DNA from: Helicobacter heilmannii
GTDB taxonomy: Bacteria; Campylobacterota; Campylobacteria; Campylobacterales; Helicobacteraceae
Reading direction: 5' to 3'
Assembly: GCF_001283065.1 (NCBI RefSeq)
Contig: NZ_CDMK01000002.1
Location: forward strand, 131,049-195,048
Length of the DNA: 64,000 nt
Shown: in pieces, positions 18,870 to 27,484 of the stretch
Position numbering within the stretch: the first letter of the stretch is position 1
How the letters are laid out: every line of letters begins with the position of its first letter
Notes under the pieces: generated by a model
Seen by the model: the letters and a program-made list of their open reading frames with translations, nothing else
The model's database searches: none
Told to the model about the DNA's origin: nothing
Position numbers and translations under genes: made by a program

Positions 18870-19295
18870 TTATCCTTCTACCTCAATGCCCATGCTTCTA
18901 GCGCTGCCCATGACGATCTTTTTAGCCGCTTCTAGGGTGGTGGTGTTGAGATCCTCCATTTTAGTTTGGGCGATCTCCTCCACTTGCTTGCTGGTGAGTT
19001 TGCCCACCTTGTTTTTTAAAGGATTGTCCGAGCCCTTAGTTATCCCACTTGCCTTTTTGATCAAGTCTGTCACCGGGGGTTTTTTGGTGATGAAAGTAAA
19101 GCTTTTGTCTTGATAAACCGTGATGATCACGGGGATATTGAAACCGCCCATGTCCTTGGTTTTCTCATTGAACGCCTTACAAAACTCCATGATATTCACA
19201 CCTCTTTGGCCCAAAGCCGGACCAATGGGGGGGCTGGGGTTTGCTTTTCCTGCGGGGACTTGTAATTTAATCTGCCCGACAACTTTTTTTGCCAT
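18870..19295 (-). CDS. rplK: 50S ribosomal protein L11
   Basis: L11 sits at the base of the GTPase-associated centre and binds 23S rRNA helices H43/H44. It is also the contact point for thiostrepton and for stringent-response signalling. The 141-residue length is standard. The proline-rich N-terminal domain ([20 protein letters not shown] near residues 17-36) and the C-terminal RNA-binding domain ([20 protein letters not shown], then [10 protein letters not shown]) are intact. The ATG at 19295 is preceded by an AAGGAG site. It lies 9 bases after nusG and 2 bases before rplA in one operon. Confidence 0.97.
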   Translation of the reverse strand: MAKKVVGQIKLQVPAGKANPSPPIGPALGQRGVNIMEFCKAFNEKTKDMGGFNIPVIITVYQDKSFTFITKKPPVTDLIKKASGITKGSDNPLKNKVGKLTSKQVEEIAQTKMEDLNTTTLEAAKKIVMGSARSMGIEVEG

Positions 19296-19304
19296 GCATT
19301 CTCC

Positions 19305-19832
19305 TTAAATGATTTTTTCCACTTGGGAATATAAAATCTCGATCAGTGTGTTGCGCCCAAAAATGGACACATTCAGTTTTAACTTGCGGTGCTGTACATC
19401 GTACTCATCCACCGTGGCGGTGAAGTTGGCAAAAGGCCCCTCGATGATGCGCACCACCTCGCCCTTTTCGTAGTAAATCTTGGGTTTGGGCGCGGCGCGG
19501 TTGGTCATTTTCTCTAGAATATTGCCGATGTCCGCATCGCTTAAAGGCGTGGGCTTTTTGCTTTCTCCAATGAAACGGCTCACGCGGGGCAGGGATTGGA
19601 TCTTATGCCACAGCACGGTGTCTAAATCTACCTTGATGAACACATAGCCGGGATATAGACTGCGCTCAGTAACTTTATTCTTGCTCTTTTTAGACAGCTC
19701 GATCACATCCTCGGTCGGCACGATGATCTCTTGCACCCGATCGGTGATGTTGTTCTCGCGCACCATGTTTTCAATGGCCTTTTTAACCGCCTGCTCGCTG
19801 CCCGAATAAGTTTGGATCGCATACCACTCCAT
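19305..19832 (-). CDS. nusG: Transcription termination/antitermination factor NusG
   Basis: NusG binds the clamp of elongating RNA polymerase, suppresses pausing and links transcription to Rho or the leading ribosome. The NGN domain begins with MEWYAIQTYSGSEQAVKKAI and includes SLYPGYVFIKVDLD near residues 60-75. A C-terminal KOW domain follows (GEVVRIIEGPFANFTATVDE, from about residue 120). I use the ATG at 19832 because homologues start MxWYAIQ. A GTG two codons upstream (19838) has slightly better spacing to the GGAG site and cannot be excluded. It lies directly after secE, the usual partner order. Confidence 0.95.
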   Translation of the reverse strand: MEWYAIQTYSGSEQAVKKAIENMVRENNITDRVQEIIVPTEDVIELSKKSKNKVTERSLYPGYVFIKVDLDTVLWHKIQSLPRVSRFIGESKKPTPLSDADIGNILEKMTNRAAPKPKIYYEKGEVVRIIEGPFANFTATVDEYDVQHRKLKLNVSIFGRNTLIEILYSQVEKII

Positions 19833-19847
19833 GCCCACGCCGGCTCC

Positions 19848-20027
19848 CTACAAAATGCTCGCAACAAAAGACGACAAAACAAAATCGATCAAGGTTAAAA
19901 ACAGCGTGATGATCGTCACCACGATGAGTACGGACACCAAAGCGTTTCTAATCTGCTCTTTGAGCGGAAAGATCACCTTCGATAGCTCTTCTTTTGTCAG
20001 CTTGTATTGTGCTATTAACTTATCCAT
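19848..20027 (-). CDS. secE: Preprotein translocase subunit SecE
   Basis: SecE clamps SecY in the inner-membrane protein-export channel. The protein has 59 residues, the short form with a single transmembrane helix (about residues 30-55, rich in Val, Ile, Leu and Phe) preceded by the conserved amphipathic KEELSKVIFPLKEQIRN segment. I start at the ATG at 20027 (MDKLIAQYKL), which has a TAGGTGG ribosome site; a longer frame runs back into tRNA-Trp and is not credible. It sits between tRNA-Trp and nusG, as in H. pylori. Confidence 0.93.
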   Translation of the reverse strand: MDKLIAQYKLTKEELSKVIFPLKEQIRNALVSVLIVVTIITLFLTLIDFVLSSFVASIL

Positions 20028-20051
20028 GCCACCTACTTTAAATTTCACCCC

Positions 20052-20127
20052 TGGCAGGCCAGGAGGGACTCGAACCCCCAACAATCGGTTTTGGAGACCG
20101 GTGCTCTACCATTGGAGCTACTGACCT
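20052..20127 (-). tRNA. tRNA-Trp (CCA)
   Basis: 76 bases with encoded CCA. The acceptor stem AGGTCAG pairs with CTGGCCT and the discriminator is G. The anticodon loop reads CTCCAAA, giving anticodon CCA, and the T arm has GGTTCGAGTCC. It is embedded between rpmG and secE in the tuf-nusG operon, the same place as in H. pylori. Confidence 0.97.
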
Positions 20128-20146
20128 ACAACCCCCCTCCCATTGC

Positions 20147-20308
20147 CTAGCTGCTTTTAAGCTTCACTTCCTTGTGGATCGTGTGCTTATTTTCTCTAGG
20201 GCAGAACTTTTTGAGCTCCAGTTTCTCTGTGTTTGTCTTGGCATTTTTGGTTGTGCTGTAATTGATCTCAGCACAATCCGCACACTTCAATCCCACCTTA
20301 ACTTTCAC
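20147..20308 (-). CDS. rpmG: 50S ribosomal protein L33
   Basis: This 53-residue gene is read on the minus strand from a GTG at 20308 to a TAG at 20147. The product begins [20 protein letters not shown] and continues through [20 protein letters not shown], closely matching the small basic L33 family of the large ribosomal subunit. The zinc-type cysteines are C9 and C12, with a further Cys in KKFCPREN; the fourth ligand of the four-cysteine form is not obvious. A GTAGGA ribosome site lies within the last codons of tuf, 8 bases upstream, so translation may be coupled to tuf. The GTG is chosen because it aligns with the known MKVK start. Confidence 0.93.
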   Translation of the reverse strand: MKVKVGLKCADCAEINYSTTKNAKTNTEKLELKKFCPRENKHTIHKEVKLKSS

Positions 20309-20316
20309 AATGCGTC

Positions 20317-21516
20317 CTACTCGATGATTTTGGTAACCACACCCGCGCCCACGGTTTTACCGCCTTCACGGATCGCAAATTTTGTCCCAAGTTCTAGGGC
20401 AATAGAGCTGATGAGCTCCACTACGATTTTAGTGTTGTCTCCTGGCATGATCATCTCTGTGCCTTCGGGCAAAGTAATAGAGCCGGTCACATCGGTGGTG
20501 CGGACATAAAACTGCGGGCGGTAGCCGTTGAAGAAAGGCGTATGGCGACCGCCTTCCTCTTTAGAGAGTACGTACACTTCGCCCTCGAATTTTTTATGGG
20601 GGGTGATGGAGCCGGGTTTGCAAAGCACCATGCCCCTAAAGACTTCCTCTTTTTTAGTGCCACGCAAAAGCACGCCCACATTGTCGCCGGCTTCGCCTTT
20701 TTCGAGTTCTTTGCGGAACATTTCTACACCGGTCACAGTGGTTTTTTGGGTGGGTTTAATGCCCACAATTTCCACTTCATCTTGGAGTTTCACAGTGCCA
20801 CGCTCAATACGACCGGTCACCACGGTGCCCCGCCCGGCAATGGAGAACACATCCTCTACGGGCATTAAGAAGGCTTTTTCTATGTCACGCTTAGGAGTGG
20901 GGATGTATTTATCCACTTCTTCCATGAGCTTGAGCACTTTTTGTCCCCATTCGCCAATGTTGCCAGATTTGGCCTCTTCTAAGGCTTTAAGCGCAGATCC
21001 GGCCACAATGGGGGTGTCATCCCCGGGGAATTCATAGGTGCTTAAAAGTTCGCGCACTTCCATTTCCACCAAGTCTAATAATTCTTGGTCATCGACCATG
21101 TCTTGTTTGTTTAAGAACACCACGATGTAGGGCACACCCACTTGGCGGGCTAGTAGAATGTGTTCGCGGGTTTGGGGCATGGGGCCATCGGCAGCAGACA
21201 CCACTAAGATCGCGCCATCCATTTGGGCGGCACCGGTGATCATGTTTTTCACATAGTCGGCGTGGCCGGGACAATCCACATGCGCATAGTGGCGGTTTTC
21301 TGTGGAGTACTCAATGTGAGAAGTGGCGATGGTGATGCCCCTTTCTTTTTCCTCGGGGGCGTTGTCAATATTGTCGTAATCTTTAAGTTCGGCCAGCCCT
21401 TTTAAAGAGAGCACCGCAGAGATCGCCGCGCTTAAAGTGGTTTTACCATGGTCAACATGCCCGATGGTGCCCACGTTGACATGGGGTTTGTTTCGTTCAA
21501 ACTTAGCTTTTGCCAT
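20317..21516 (-). CDS. tuf: Elongation factor Tu
   Basis: EF-Tu is the GTPase that delivers aminoacyl-tRNA to the ribosome. The ATG at 21516 ([14 protein letters not shown]) has an AGGAG site and gives 399 residues, the normal length; a longer frame starting at 21573 reads back into tRNA-Thr and is rejected. The P-loop is G19-T26 (GHVDHGKT), switch II has [12 protein letters not shown], and the guanine-specificity loop is NKQD. Domains II and III follow and end [11 protein letters not shown]. It is the first protein gene after four tRNA genes and precedes rpmG by 8 bases. Confidence 0.98.
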   Translation of the reverse strand: MAKAKFERNKPHVNVGTIGHVDHGKTTLSAAISAVLSLKGLAELKDYDNIDNAPEEKERGITIATSHIEYSTENRHYAHVDCPGHADYVKNMITGAAQMDGAILVVSAADGPMPQTREHILLARQVGVPYIVVFLNKQDMVDDQELLDLVEMEVRELLSTYEFPGDDTPIVAGSALKALEEAKSGNIGEWGQKVLKLMEEVDKYIPTPKRDIEKAFLMPVEDVFSIAGRGTVVTGRIERGTVKLQDEVEIVGIKPTQKTTVTGVEMFRKELEKGEAGDNVGVLLRGTKKEEVFRGMVLCKPGSITPHKKFEGEVYVLSKEEGGRHTPFFNGYRPQFYVRTTDVTGSITLPEGTEMIMPGDNTKIVVELISSIALELGTKFAIREGGKTVGAGVVTKIIE

Positions 21517-21563
21517 TGTCTTAACTCCTCTATAGAATTTAAAGCATGTGTGAAGGGGAAAAC

Positions 21564-21638
<75 letters not shown>

Positions 21639-21651
21639 ATTCTCCCTACAC

Positions 21652-21728
21652 TGGAGCGGGAAACGGGGCTCGAACCCGCGACCCTCAGCTTGGAAGGCTG
21701 ATGCTCTAGCCAACTGAGCTATTCCCGC
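21652..21728 (-). tRNA. tRNA-Gly (UCC)
   Basis: 77 bases with encoded CCA. GCGGGAA pairs with TTCCCGC, and the anticodon loop TTCCAAG gives anticodon TCC. It lies 13 bases upstream of tRNA-Thr(GGU) in the tRNA-tuf operon. Confidence 0.97.
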
Positions 21729-21730
21729 AC

Positions 21731-21816
<86 letters not shown>

Positions 21817-21818
21817 TC

Positions 21819-21894
21819 TGGAGCTGGCTAAGGGAATCGAACCCCCAACCTGCTGCTTACAAGGCAGCTGCTCTACCAATTGAGCTAAGCCAGC
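21819..21894 (-). tRNA. tRNA-Thr (UGU)
   Basis: 76 bases with encoded CCA. GCTGGCT pairs with AGCCAGC, and the anticodon loop TTGTAAG gives anticodon TGT. First gene of the tRNA-tuf-rpoBC supercluster, starting 15 bases after the promoter -10 box. Confidence 0.97.
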
Positions 21895-21908
21895 GAAAAT
21901 AAGCTAAT

Positions 21909-21938
21909 ATTATAGCTAATTTAACTCCCCCTTGTCAA
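21909..21938 (-). promoter_or_regulatory. Sigma-70/80 promoter of the tRNA-tuf-nusG-rpo cluster
   Basis: On the minus strand TTGACA (21938-21933) and TATAAT (21914-21909) are separated by 18 bases. Both hexamers match the consensus exactly. The -10 box is 14 bases before tRNA-Thr(UGU). Such a complete -35 element is unusual in Helicobacter and fits very high expression of the cluster. Confidence 0.85.
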
Positions 21939-21965
21939 GCCCTCTCGCTTAAGGCCAAATAATGT

Positions 21966-21971
21966 TATAGT
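21966..21971 (+). promoter_or_regulatory. Likely -10 box for the YceI-like gene
   Basis: TATAGT lies 30 bases before the ATG at 22001, which itself follows an AAAGGAAC ribosome site. No -35 is evident, as is common in this genus. It diverges from the tRNA-tuf promoter. Confidence 0.45.
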
Positions 21972-22000
21972 AAGCCCCATTTTTAACACAAAGGAACACT

Positions 22001-22552
22001 ATGCGCTTTTTTTCACTTAGCCTCATCCTAGCCGGCTTGCTCTCGGCCACCCCCTTTAACATTGACACCGCCCACTCCAGCGTGGGTTTTACGGCTACGC
22101 ATTTACTGGTGTCTAAGGTGAGTGGGGACTTCTCCCAATTTAAGGGGGTTGCGGACATTGAAAAGGGGCAGTTAAAAGCCCTAGATGGCGAGATCGAGAT
22201 CAAGAGCATCGACACCAAAAACGCCAAAAGAGACAAAGATTTACTCTCGGCTAACTTCTTTGATGCACACGAATACCCCAAGGGCTATTTAAAAGCCACA
22301 AAAATCAGCCAAAAAAGCGATGGGGGCTTGCAAATCAAAGCCATGTTAAAACTTAAAGACACAGAGAAAGAAATCACTCTAGAGGGTAAACTCACAGGAC
22401 CCATTAAACACCCCAAGAGCGGGGCGGATGTCTATGGGCTGGAGTTGCAGGGCGTGGTTTCGCGCAAAGTCTTTAAAATCGGGCAAAACACCCCCCCTAA
22501 ACTTGTGGGTGAGAATATCCAAGTTGCCATCCATTTGGAGTTGCACCACTAA
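22001..22552 (+). CDS. YceI-family periplasmic lipocalin-like protein
   Basis: 183 residues starting MRFFSLSLILAGLLSATPFN. The first 15-17 residues are a signal peptide, so the mature protein is periplasmic. The body matches the YceI family, a lipocalin-like beta-barrel that binds isoprenoid-type lipids: FNIDTAHSSVGFTATHLLVS at the start, then SIDTKNAKRDKDLLSANFFD near residues 66-85. The H. pylori member is HP1286. The ATG has a clear AAAGGA site. It stands alone between the divergent tRNA cluster and alaS, 44 bases upstream of alaS on the same strand. The ligand is unknown. Confidence 0.88.
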   Translation: MRFFSLSLILAGLLSATPFNIDTAHSSVGFTATHLLVSKVSGDFSQFKGVADIEKGQLKALDGEIEIKSIDTKNAKRDKDLLSANFFDAHEYPKGYLKATKISQKSDGGLQIKAMLKLKDTEKEITLEGKLTGPIKHPKSGADVYGLELQGVVSRKVFKIGQNTPPKLVGENIQVAIHLELHH

Positions 22553-22596
22553 TTTAAGTTTTTTAGGCTAAAATTGCCCTTTTTAGGGAGTAGATC

Positions 22597-25188
22597 ATGG
22601 AACTTAAGAAGGCATTTTTAGAGTATTTTAAGGGCTTGGGGCATTTGCAAGTGCCAAGCTCAAGCCTCGTACCCCAAGATTCTTCCTTGCTTTTCACCAA
22701 TGCGGGGATGGTGCAGTTTAAGGACATTTTCTTGGGCAAAACAAAGCCTTTCACCCACCGCGCCACGAGTGCCCAGCTGTGTATGCGTGCGGGGGGCAAA
22801 CACAACGACTTAGAAAATGTCGGCTACACCAACCGCCACCACACCTTGTTTGAGATGTTGGGCAATTTCTCGTTTTTTGACTACTTCAAAGAGGAAGCCA
22901 TTGCCTACGCCTTTGAGTTCGTGCATAAACACTTGGGCTTTAAAAAAGAGAGCATTTACATCAGCGTGCACGAGAAAGACCAAGAAGCCTACCAGCTGTG
23001 GCAAAAATTTATCCCCACCAGCCGCATTAAAACCATGGGCGATAAGGATAATTTTTGGCAAATGGCAGACACGGGGCCCTGCGGGTATTGCAGTGAAATT
23101 TACATAGACCAAGGGGAGAAGTATTTTCACTCCAAAGAGGATTACTTCGGGGGCGAGGGGGATCGCTTTTTAGAAATTTGGAATTTAGTTTTTATGCAAT
23201 ACGATCGCTCTAAAGAGGATGTTTTAACCCCCCTTGAAAAGCCCTGTATCGACACTGGCATGGGCTTAGAGCGGGTGCAAGCCCTCTTAGAGGGGGTGCA
23301 AAACAACTTTGACAGTTCCCTATTTAAACCCCTCATGGCGTGCATTGAAAAGAGCTTTGGGCTAGAATATGCCAAGCATAAGGAGTCCTTTAGGGTCTTG
23401 GCCGATCACGCCCGCAGTGTGGCGTTTTTGCTTGGCATGGGGGTGTATTTTGAAAATACGGGGCGTGGCTATGTACTCAGGCGTATTTTAAGGCGGGCAC
23501 TAAGGCATGGCTACTTACTACAGCAAGCCCAGGGCAAGAGCCTAGAAAGCCCCTTTTTCTATGAGATTTTAGGGTATTTTTGTGATCTTGTGTCCGATTA
23601 TCCACTTTTAAAAGAACACCAAGAGAGCATTAAAGCCGAGTGCAAAGCAGAGGAGGAATTGTTCTTAGCCACTTTGGATAAGGGCATGCATTTATTTGAA
23701 AAGGCACTCACCGAGTGTAAAGGCAACAACTTTAGCGGCAGCGTGGCGTTTAAACTCTACGACACTTATGGCTTCCCTTTGGATTTAACCGCCGACATGC
23801 TACGCGGGCTCAACCTACAAGTGGACATGCAAGAATACCAAGCCTGCATGCAAGAGCAAAAGCAACGCTCGGCATATAGCTTTAAGCAAAACAATGCCAA
23901 AGACGGCTTGAAGGCACTGGATTTAAGCTATTTAGAGCCCAACCACTTTGCCGGCTACACCTGCGAGAATTTACAAACCAAGGTCCTCGCCCTCTACCCT
24001 CAAGAGCGCAACACTGCGTACATTGTGTTGCAAGACACCCCCTTTTACCCCCAAGGAGGCGGGCCTATTGGCGATCGGGGGGTGTTGCTCGATTCTAGCC
24101 ATGTGCTCTTAGCCAAGGTGCTAGACACGCAAAAGGTGGGCGAGATCAACGCAAGTTTGGTTGAATTAGAGCCGGGTGCACAGATCAAAGAGGGCGATGA
24201 TGTAGTGGCACAGGTGAGCGAGCGCGCAGAGATTGCCAAACACCACAGCGCCACGCATTTGCTGCATTTAGCCCTGCGCACCATTTTGGGCGAAGCCTCT
24301 AAGAAAGAGAATAAAAATGCCCAAATCCAACAAAAGGGCAGCCACATTGAGCCTAGCCGGTTGCGCTTTGATTTTAGCTTTTACCGCAACTTGAGCGATG
24401 AGGAGTTGGAGCAGATCGAAAGTTTCGTCAATGCTAAAATCAGTGAGGGTGCCCAAACCTGTATCAAAAGCGTGGGCCCAAGCGAGGCAAGAGAGAGCGG
24501 GGCTGTCATGCTCTTTGAGGATAAATACCTAGATGAGGTGCGCCTTGTGGACATTGCAGGCTCTTTAGAGGCGTGTGGAGGTGTGCATGTGAGCAACAGC
24601 GCACATATCGGGGGCTTTGCCATTATTAAAAGTGCGGGGGTGAGTGCGGGGGTTCGGCGCATTGAGGCGGTGTGCGGCAAGGCGTATTACGATTTTATCG
24701 CAAATGAGCGGCGTGTGTTGAAGCAAGCCCGCGCCCAGCTAAAAACCCAAGATTTGTTAAAAGCTCTAAAATATAGAGAGCAAACCCCCAAGAGCACTCC
24801 GCCCAGAGAGCCCAAGATCATTCCCATTGAAGGACAAGCCTTTAACTTAGCCACCCTAAGCGGACTTAAGGAACATTTAAGCCATTTTTTGACCTTCATA
24901 GAGAAATACAAGAGCCGACAAGAGCCCGTGGTAGCATTGTTTCAATACCACAATTTGCAAAAAAATTGCGTGGAGGTGGTCTTAAAATCTGTGGGCGGGC
25001 ACGATGTGCGCCCCCTTTTAGAGGCTCTAAAGGCACATAGCCAAAGTCTAGGCTATGCGAGCAAGGGTGGGGGGCGTGCCGATCACGCCTCTTTGGTCCT
25101 CTCTAAGGAGGGGGATTTTAGTGAGCAGGAATTGCAAAGCCTTGAAAAAACCCTCCACCTCAAGGCCTTGGAGGTCTTAAAACCCTAA
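22597..25188 (+). CDS. alaS: Alanyl-tRNA synthetase
   Basis: 863 residues, close to the H. pylori enzyme in length. It charges tRNA-Ala with alanine using ATP and hydrolyses mischarged seryl- or glycyl-tRNA. The class II catalytic core includes FTNAGMVQFKDIFLG near residues 33-47 and RFLEIWNLVFMQYDR near residue 190. The editing domain has the zinc ligands HHSATH near residue 549 and CGGVHV near residue 665. A C-terminal C-Ala-type domain closes the protein (GGRADHASLVLS). Its stop TAA shares one base with the start of ccoS (TAATG), so translation is probably coupled. Confidence 0.97.
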   Translation: MELKKAFLEYFKGLGHLQVPSSSLVPQDSSLLFTNAGMVQFKDIFLGKTKPFTHRATSAQLCMRAGGKHNDLENVGYTNRHHTLFEMLGNFSFFDYFKEEAIAYAFEFVHKHLGFKKESIYISVHEKDQEAYQLWQKFIPTSRIKTMGDKDNFWQMADTGPCGYCSEIYIDQGEKYFHSKEDYFGGEGDRFLEIWNLVFMQYDRSKEDVLTPLEKPCIDTGMGLERVQALLEGVQNNFDSSLFKPLMACIEKSFGLEYAKHKESFRVLADHARSVAFLLGMGVYFENTGRGYVLRRILRRALRHGYLLQQAQGKSLESPFFYEILGYFCDLVSDYPLLKEHQESIKAECKAEEELFLATLDKGMHLFEKALTECKGNNFSGSVAFKLYDTYGFPLDLTADMLRGLNLQVDMQEYQACMQEQKQRSAYSFKQNNAKDGLKALDLSYLEPNHFAGYTCENLQTKVLALYPQERNTAYIVLQDTPFYPQGGGPIGDRGVLLDSSHVLLAKVLDTQKVGEINASLVELEPGAQIKEGDDVVAQVSERAEIAKHHSATHLLHLALRTILGEASKKENKNAQIQQKGSHIEPSRLRFDFSFYRNLSDEELEQIESFVNAKISEGAQTCIKSVGPSEARESGAVMLFEDKYLDEVRLVDIAGSLEACGGVHVSNSAHIGGFAIIKSAGVSAGVRRIEAVCGKAYYDFIANERRVLKQARAQLKTQDLLKALKYREQTPKSTPPREPKIIPIEGQAFNLATLSGLKEHLSHFLTFIEKYKSRQEPVVALFQYHNLQKNCVEVVLKSVGGHDVRPLLEALKAHSQSLGYASKGGGRADHASLVLSKEGDFSEQELQSLEKTLHLKALEVLKP

Positions 25189-25400
25189 TGCACACCAACA
25201 CCCTCTTTTTAATGCTCTTTGTATCTTTGATGTTGGGGCTTGTGGGGTTGCTAATTTTTTTATGGGGCTTGAAGGGCAAGCAGTTTAGCGATGAGAAAAA
25301 AATGCTCGAGTGCTTACTTTACGATAGTCCACAGGATTTAGCCATCGCCAAACAAGAGGAGGAGGCACAAAAATCTAAGAGAAAGGAAGCGCATGGGTGA
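25188..25400 (+). CDS. ccoS: CcoS-like cbb3 cytochrome oxidase assembly protein
   Basis: 70 residues with one N-terminal transmembrane helix (about residues 5-27) followed by WGLKGKQFSDEKKMLECLLY, the pattern of CcoS. CcoS proteins are needed to insert heme and copper into the catalytic subunit of cbb3 oxidase, the only terminal oxidase known in Helicobacter. The rest is a charged cytosolic tail of Glu and Lys. It starts in the last base of the alaS stop and its own end overlaps the next gene by 8 bases, so alaS, ccoS and fqrB look translationally linked. The call rests on a short motif and size. Confidence 0.7.
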   Translation: MHTNTLFLMLFVSLMLGLVGLLIFLWGLKGKQFSDEKKMLECLLYDSPQDLAIAKQEEEAQKSKRKEAHG

Positions 25401-26346
25401 AGTGTATGATGTTGTGGTCGTGGGGGCGGGCCCTAGCGGGATCGCGAGTGCCATTGAGTGCCAAATCAACGGGGTGTCTAATATCCTGCTGTGCGAAAAG
25501 GACGAGGCGTGCTGTGGCATGCTGCGCAAATACTACAAGGCACATAAACGGGTGGATAAGGACTACCGCAAGCAGGTGGTGGACATTAAGGGGCATATCC
25601 CCTTTGGCGACACCGACAAAGAGGGGGCACTGGATGTCTTTGAAAAGGCATTATCCGAGCACAAAACTCCCGTGCGCTACAAAACCAACATTGAGAGTGT
25701 GGCAAAAAAGAGCGATCTCTTTGAAGTGGCTAGCTCGACTAATGAGGTCTTTAAAGCGCGTGTGGTGGTGATTGCCATTGGCAAAATGGGCCAGCCCAAC
25801 CGCCCCAGCTACCAAATCCCCGTAGAGATCATGCGCCAAGTGGTCTATACGATCAACGATTGTAAAGAAAAAGAAGAAGTCTTGGTCGTGGGTGGGGGCA
25901 ACTCCGCCGTAGAGTACGCCATCGCCCTAGCCCCCACAAACACCACGACTTTAAACTACCGCCAGAACACTTTCAGCCGTGTCAATGAAGAGAATTTAAA
26001 AGCCCTTGAAGAAGCGTTTAACCACAATCTACACAAGAAACTAGGCGTGGATATTCTGGGCTTAGAGGCCAAAGAGGGGCGCATACAGGTGAATTTTGCC
26101 GACAACACCAGCGCAGTGTACGATAGGGTGTTGTACGCCATTGGCGGGGCGACTCCCCTAGACTTTTTGAAAAAATGCCAAGTGCAGTTAGAGAACAACC
26201 TGCCCATGGTGGATGGCAATCAAGAGAGCCACATTAAAAATCTCTTCATTGTGGGCGACATTTGCTATAAATCGGGGGCGAGCATTGGCATTAGCTTAAA
26301 TGGGGGCTTTGATGTGGCGCAAGTGCTTAAAAGTCGTTTGGCTTAG
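25393..26346 (+). CDS. fqrB: Flavodoxin:quinone reductase-like FAD/NAD(P)H oxidoreductase
   Basis: 317 residues with two Rossmann folds: FAD-binding VVVVGAGPSGIASAIECQ near residues 8-25 and NAD(P)H-binding VLVVGGGNSAVEYAIAL near residues 157-173. A GDI motif near the end (NLFIVGDI) contacts FAD. It has the overall shape of thioredoxin reductase but lacks the CxxC that should sit before the second Rossmann fold, so it should not reduce thioredoxin. The best match I recall is H. pylori HP1164, shown to be FqrB, which couples pyruvate oxidation through flavodoxin to NADPH. It overlaps ccoS by 8 bases. An alternative is a related YpdA-type reductase. Confidence 0.75.
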   Translation: MGEVYDVVVVGAGPSGIASAIECQINGVSNILLCEKDEACCGMLRKYYKAHKRVDKDYRKQVVDIKGHIPFGDTDKEGALDVFEKALSEHKTPVRYKTNIESVAKKSDLFEVASSTNEVFKARVVVIAIGKMGQPNRPSYQIPVEIMRQVVYTINDCKEKEEVLVVGGGNSAVEYAIALAPTNTTTLNYRQNTFSRVNEENLKALEEAFNHNLHKKLGVDILGLEAKEGRIQVNFADNTSAVYDRVLYAIGGATPLDFLKKCQVQLENNLPMVDGNQESHIKNLFIVGDICYKSGASIGISLNGGFDVAQVLKSRLA

Positions 26347-26380
26347 TTGTTTATTTTTTACTTTAACACAGGGAGTTGAA

Positions 26381-26923
26381 ATGCAATTTTTTAAGGTTTT
26401 TATCCATACAGATGCCAAAGGCTTTGTGGATTTAAAATTTGGGGGCAATGCGCCCAAAGAGTTTTTAACGCAAGGATTACCCAAACTCTCGCCTGAGATC
26501 TCTTGGGAAGCTCTTAGCGGAGCTAAGAGCTATGCCCTAGAAATCATAGACCATGACGCGGCCAGGGTGTGTGGCAAAACCTTTATCCATTGGGTGGTGG
26601 GCAATATCAAGGGCACAAAGCTACAAGAAAACGCTTCGCTAGAAGATAAAGAGATCGCCCAGGGGGTGAATTCCATGACCGAGGGGTTTTTGCGCTCCGG
26701 CTTAAGTCCTAGTCAACAGGAAAAATCTAATGTAGAAAACAGCACCTACATAGGCCCTATGCCCCCCAATGGCGATCACCACTATTTGATCCAAGTCTAT
26801 GCCTTGGATGTGGCGCATTTGGACTTGAAAAAACCTTTCTTTTTGGGTGAATTGCACGATGCCATGCGCGGGCATATTTTGGGCATGGGTAGGGTGGAAT
26901 TTAAATACCCCAAGATGCGCTAA
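26381..26923 (+). CDS. YbhB/YbcL-type phosphatidylethanolamine-binding-like protein
   Basis: The start at 26381 (MQFFKVFIHT) is chosen because AGGGAG lies seven bases upstream, giving 180 residues. A longer frame from 26300 would add a signal-like hydrophobic stretch but overlaps fqrB and has no ribosome site. The protein carries PEBP-family features: LSPEISWEAL near residue 37, the DHDAARVCGKTFIHWVVGNI block near residues 56-76, and YIGPMPPNGDHHYLIQVYAL near residues 123-142. These form the anion-binding pocket of the family. Its role in bacteria is unclear. The nearest H. pylori relative by memory is HP0218. Confidence 0.85.
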   Translation: MQFFKVFIHTDAKGFVDLKFGGNAPKEFLTQGLPKLSPEISWEALSGAKSYALEIIDHDAARVCGKTFIHWVVGNIKGTKLQENASLEDKEIAQGVNSMTEGFLRSGLSPSQQEKSNVENSTYIGPMPPNGDHHYLIQVYALDVAHLDLKKPFFLGELHDAMRGHILGMGRVEFKYPKMR

Positions 26924-27001
26924 TACAGCTTTAAACTTAGCCGTGTTAGAATAGCACTTTTTTATGTGTGGGGGGGACTTCAATAAAACTAGAGGTTAGA
27001 G

Positions 27002-27484
27002 ATGTCGCAAGAAGGGTTGTATTTAGATTTAGACATACACACGATCAGCGCGATTTTGCCCCACCGCTACCCGTTTTTATTGGTAGATCGGGTGTTGCGT
27101 TTAGAGCCTTATAAAGAGGTACATGCCTATAAAAACATCACCTACAATGAAGAGGTTTTCACGGGGCATTTCCCGGGCAAGCCCATTTACCCCGGGGTGT
27201 TGATCGTGGAGGGCATGGCGCAAGCGGGGGGTTTGCTCGCCTTTGTAAGCCTATTTGGGGCAGACCCTGAAGTGGCGGCGACCAAGATCGTGTATTTCAT
27301 GACGATCGATCGGGTGAAATTTAGAAGTCCTGTGATCCCGGGCGATCAGCTCCACTACCACTTGAGCGAGCAAAAGCACAAGGGCATGATTTGGCAGGTG
27401 GGGGGCGTGGCTAAGGTGGGCGATAAGGTCGTGGCAGAGGCTGAGCTAAAAGCCATGATTGTGGATCGCAAGGAAGATAAATGA
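27002..27484 (+). CDS. fabZ: 3-hydroxyacyl-ACP dehydratase FabZ
   Basis: FabZ removes water from (3R)-hydroxyacyl-ACP in type II fatty-acid synthesis. The 160-residue protein shows the hot-dog fold signature: ILPHRYPFLLVDRVL near residues 18-32, then HFPGKPIYPGVLIVEGMAQA near residues 56-75, with the catalytic His and Glu. It overlaps lpxA by four bases (ATGA). The fabZ-lpxA pairing feeds hydroxyacyl-ACP into either phospholipid or lipid A. The same order fabZ-lpxA-clpX-mreB-mreC occurs in H. pylori (HP1376 to HP1372). A TAGAAT -10 box is visible at 26947-26952. Confidence 0.96.
   Translation: MSQEGLYLDLDIHTISAILPHRYPFLLVDRVLRLEPYKEVHAYKNITYNEEVFTGHFPGKPIYPGVLIVEGMAQAGGLLAFVSLFGADPEVAATKIVYFMTIDRVKFRSPVIPGDQLHYHLSEQKHKGMIWQVGGVAKVGDKVVAEAELKAMIVDRKEDK

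Noticed and set aside
26300-26380. Longer start for the PEBP-like gene giving a signal-like N-terminus
   Set aside because: It overlaps fqrB in another frame and lacks a ribosome site, while AGGGAG sits just before the ATG at 26381.
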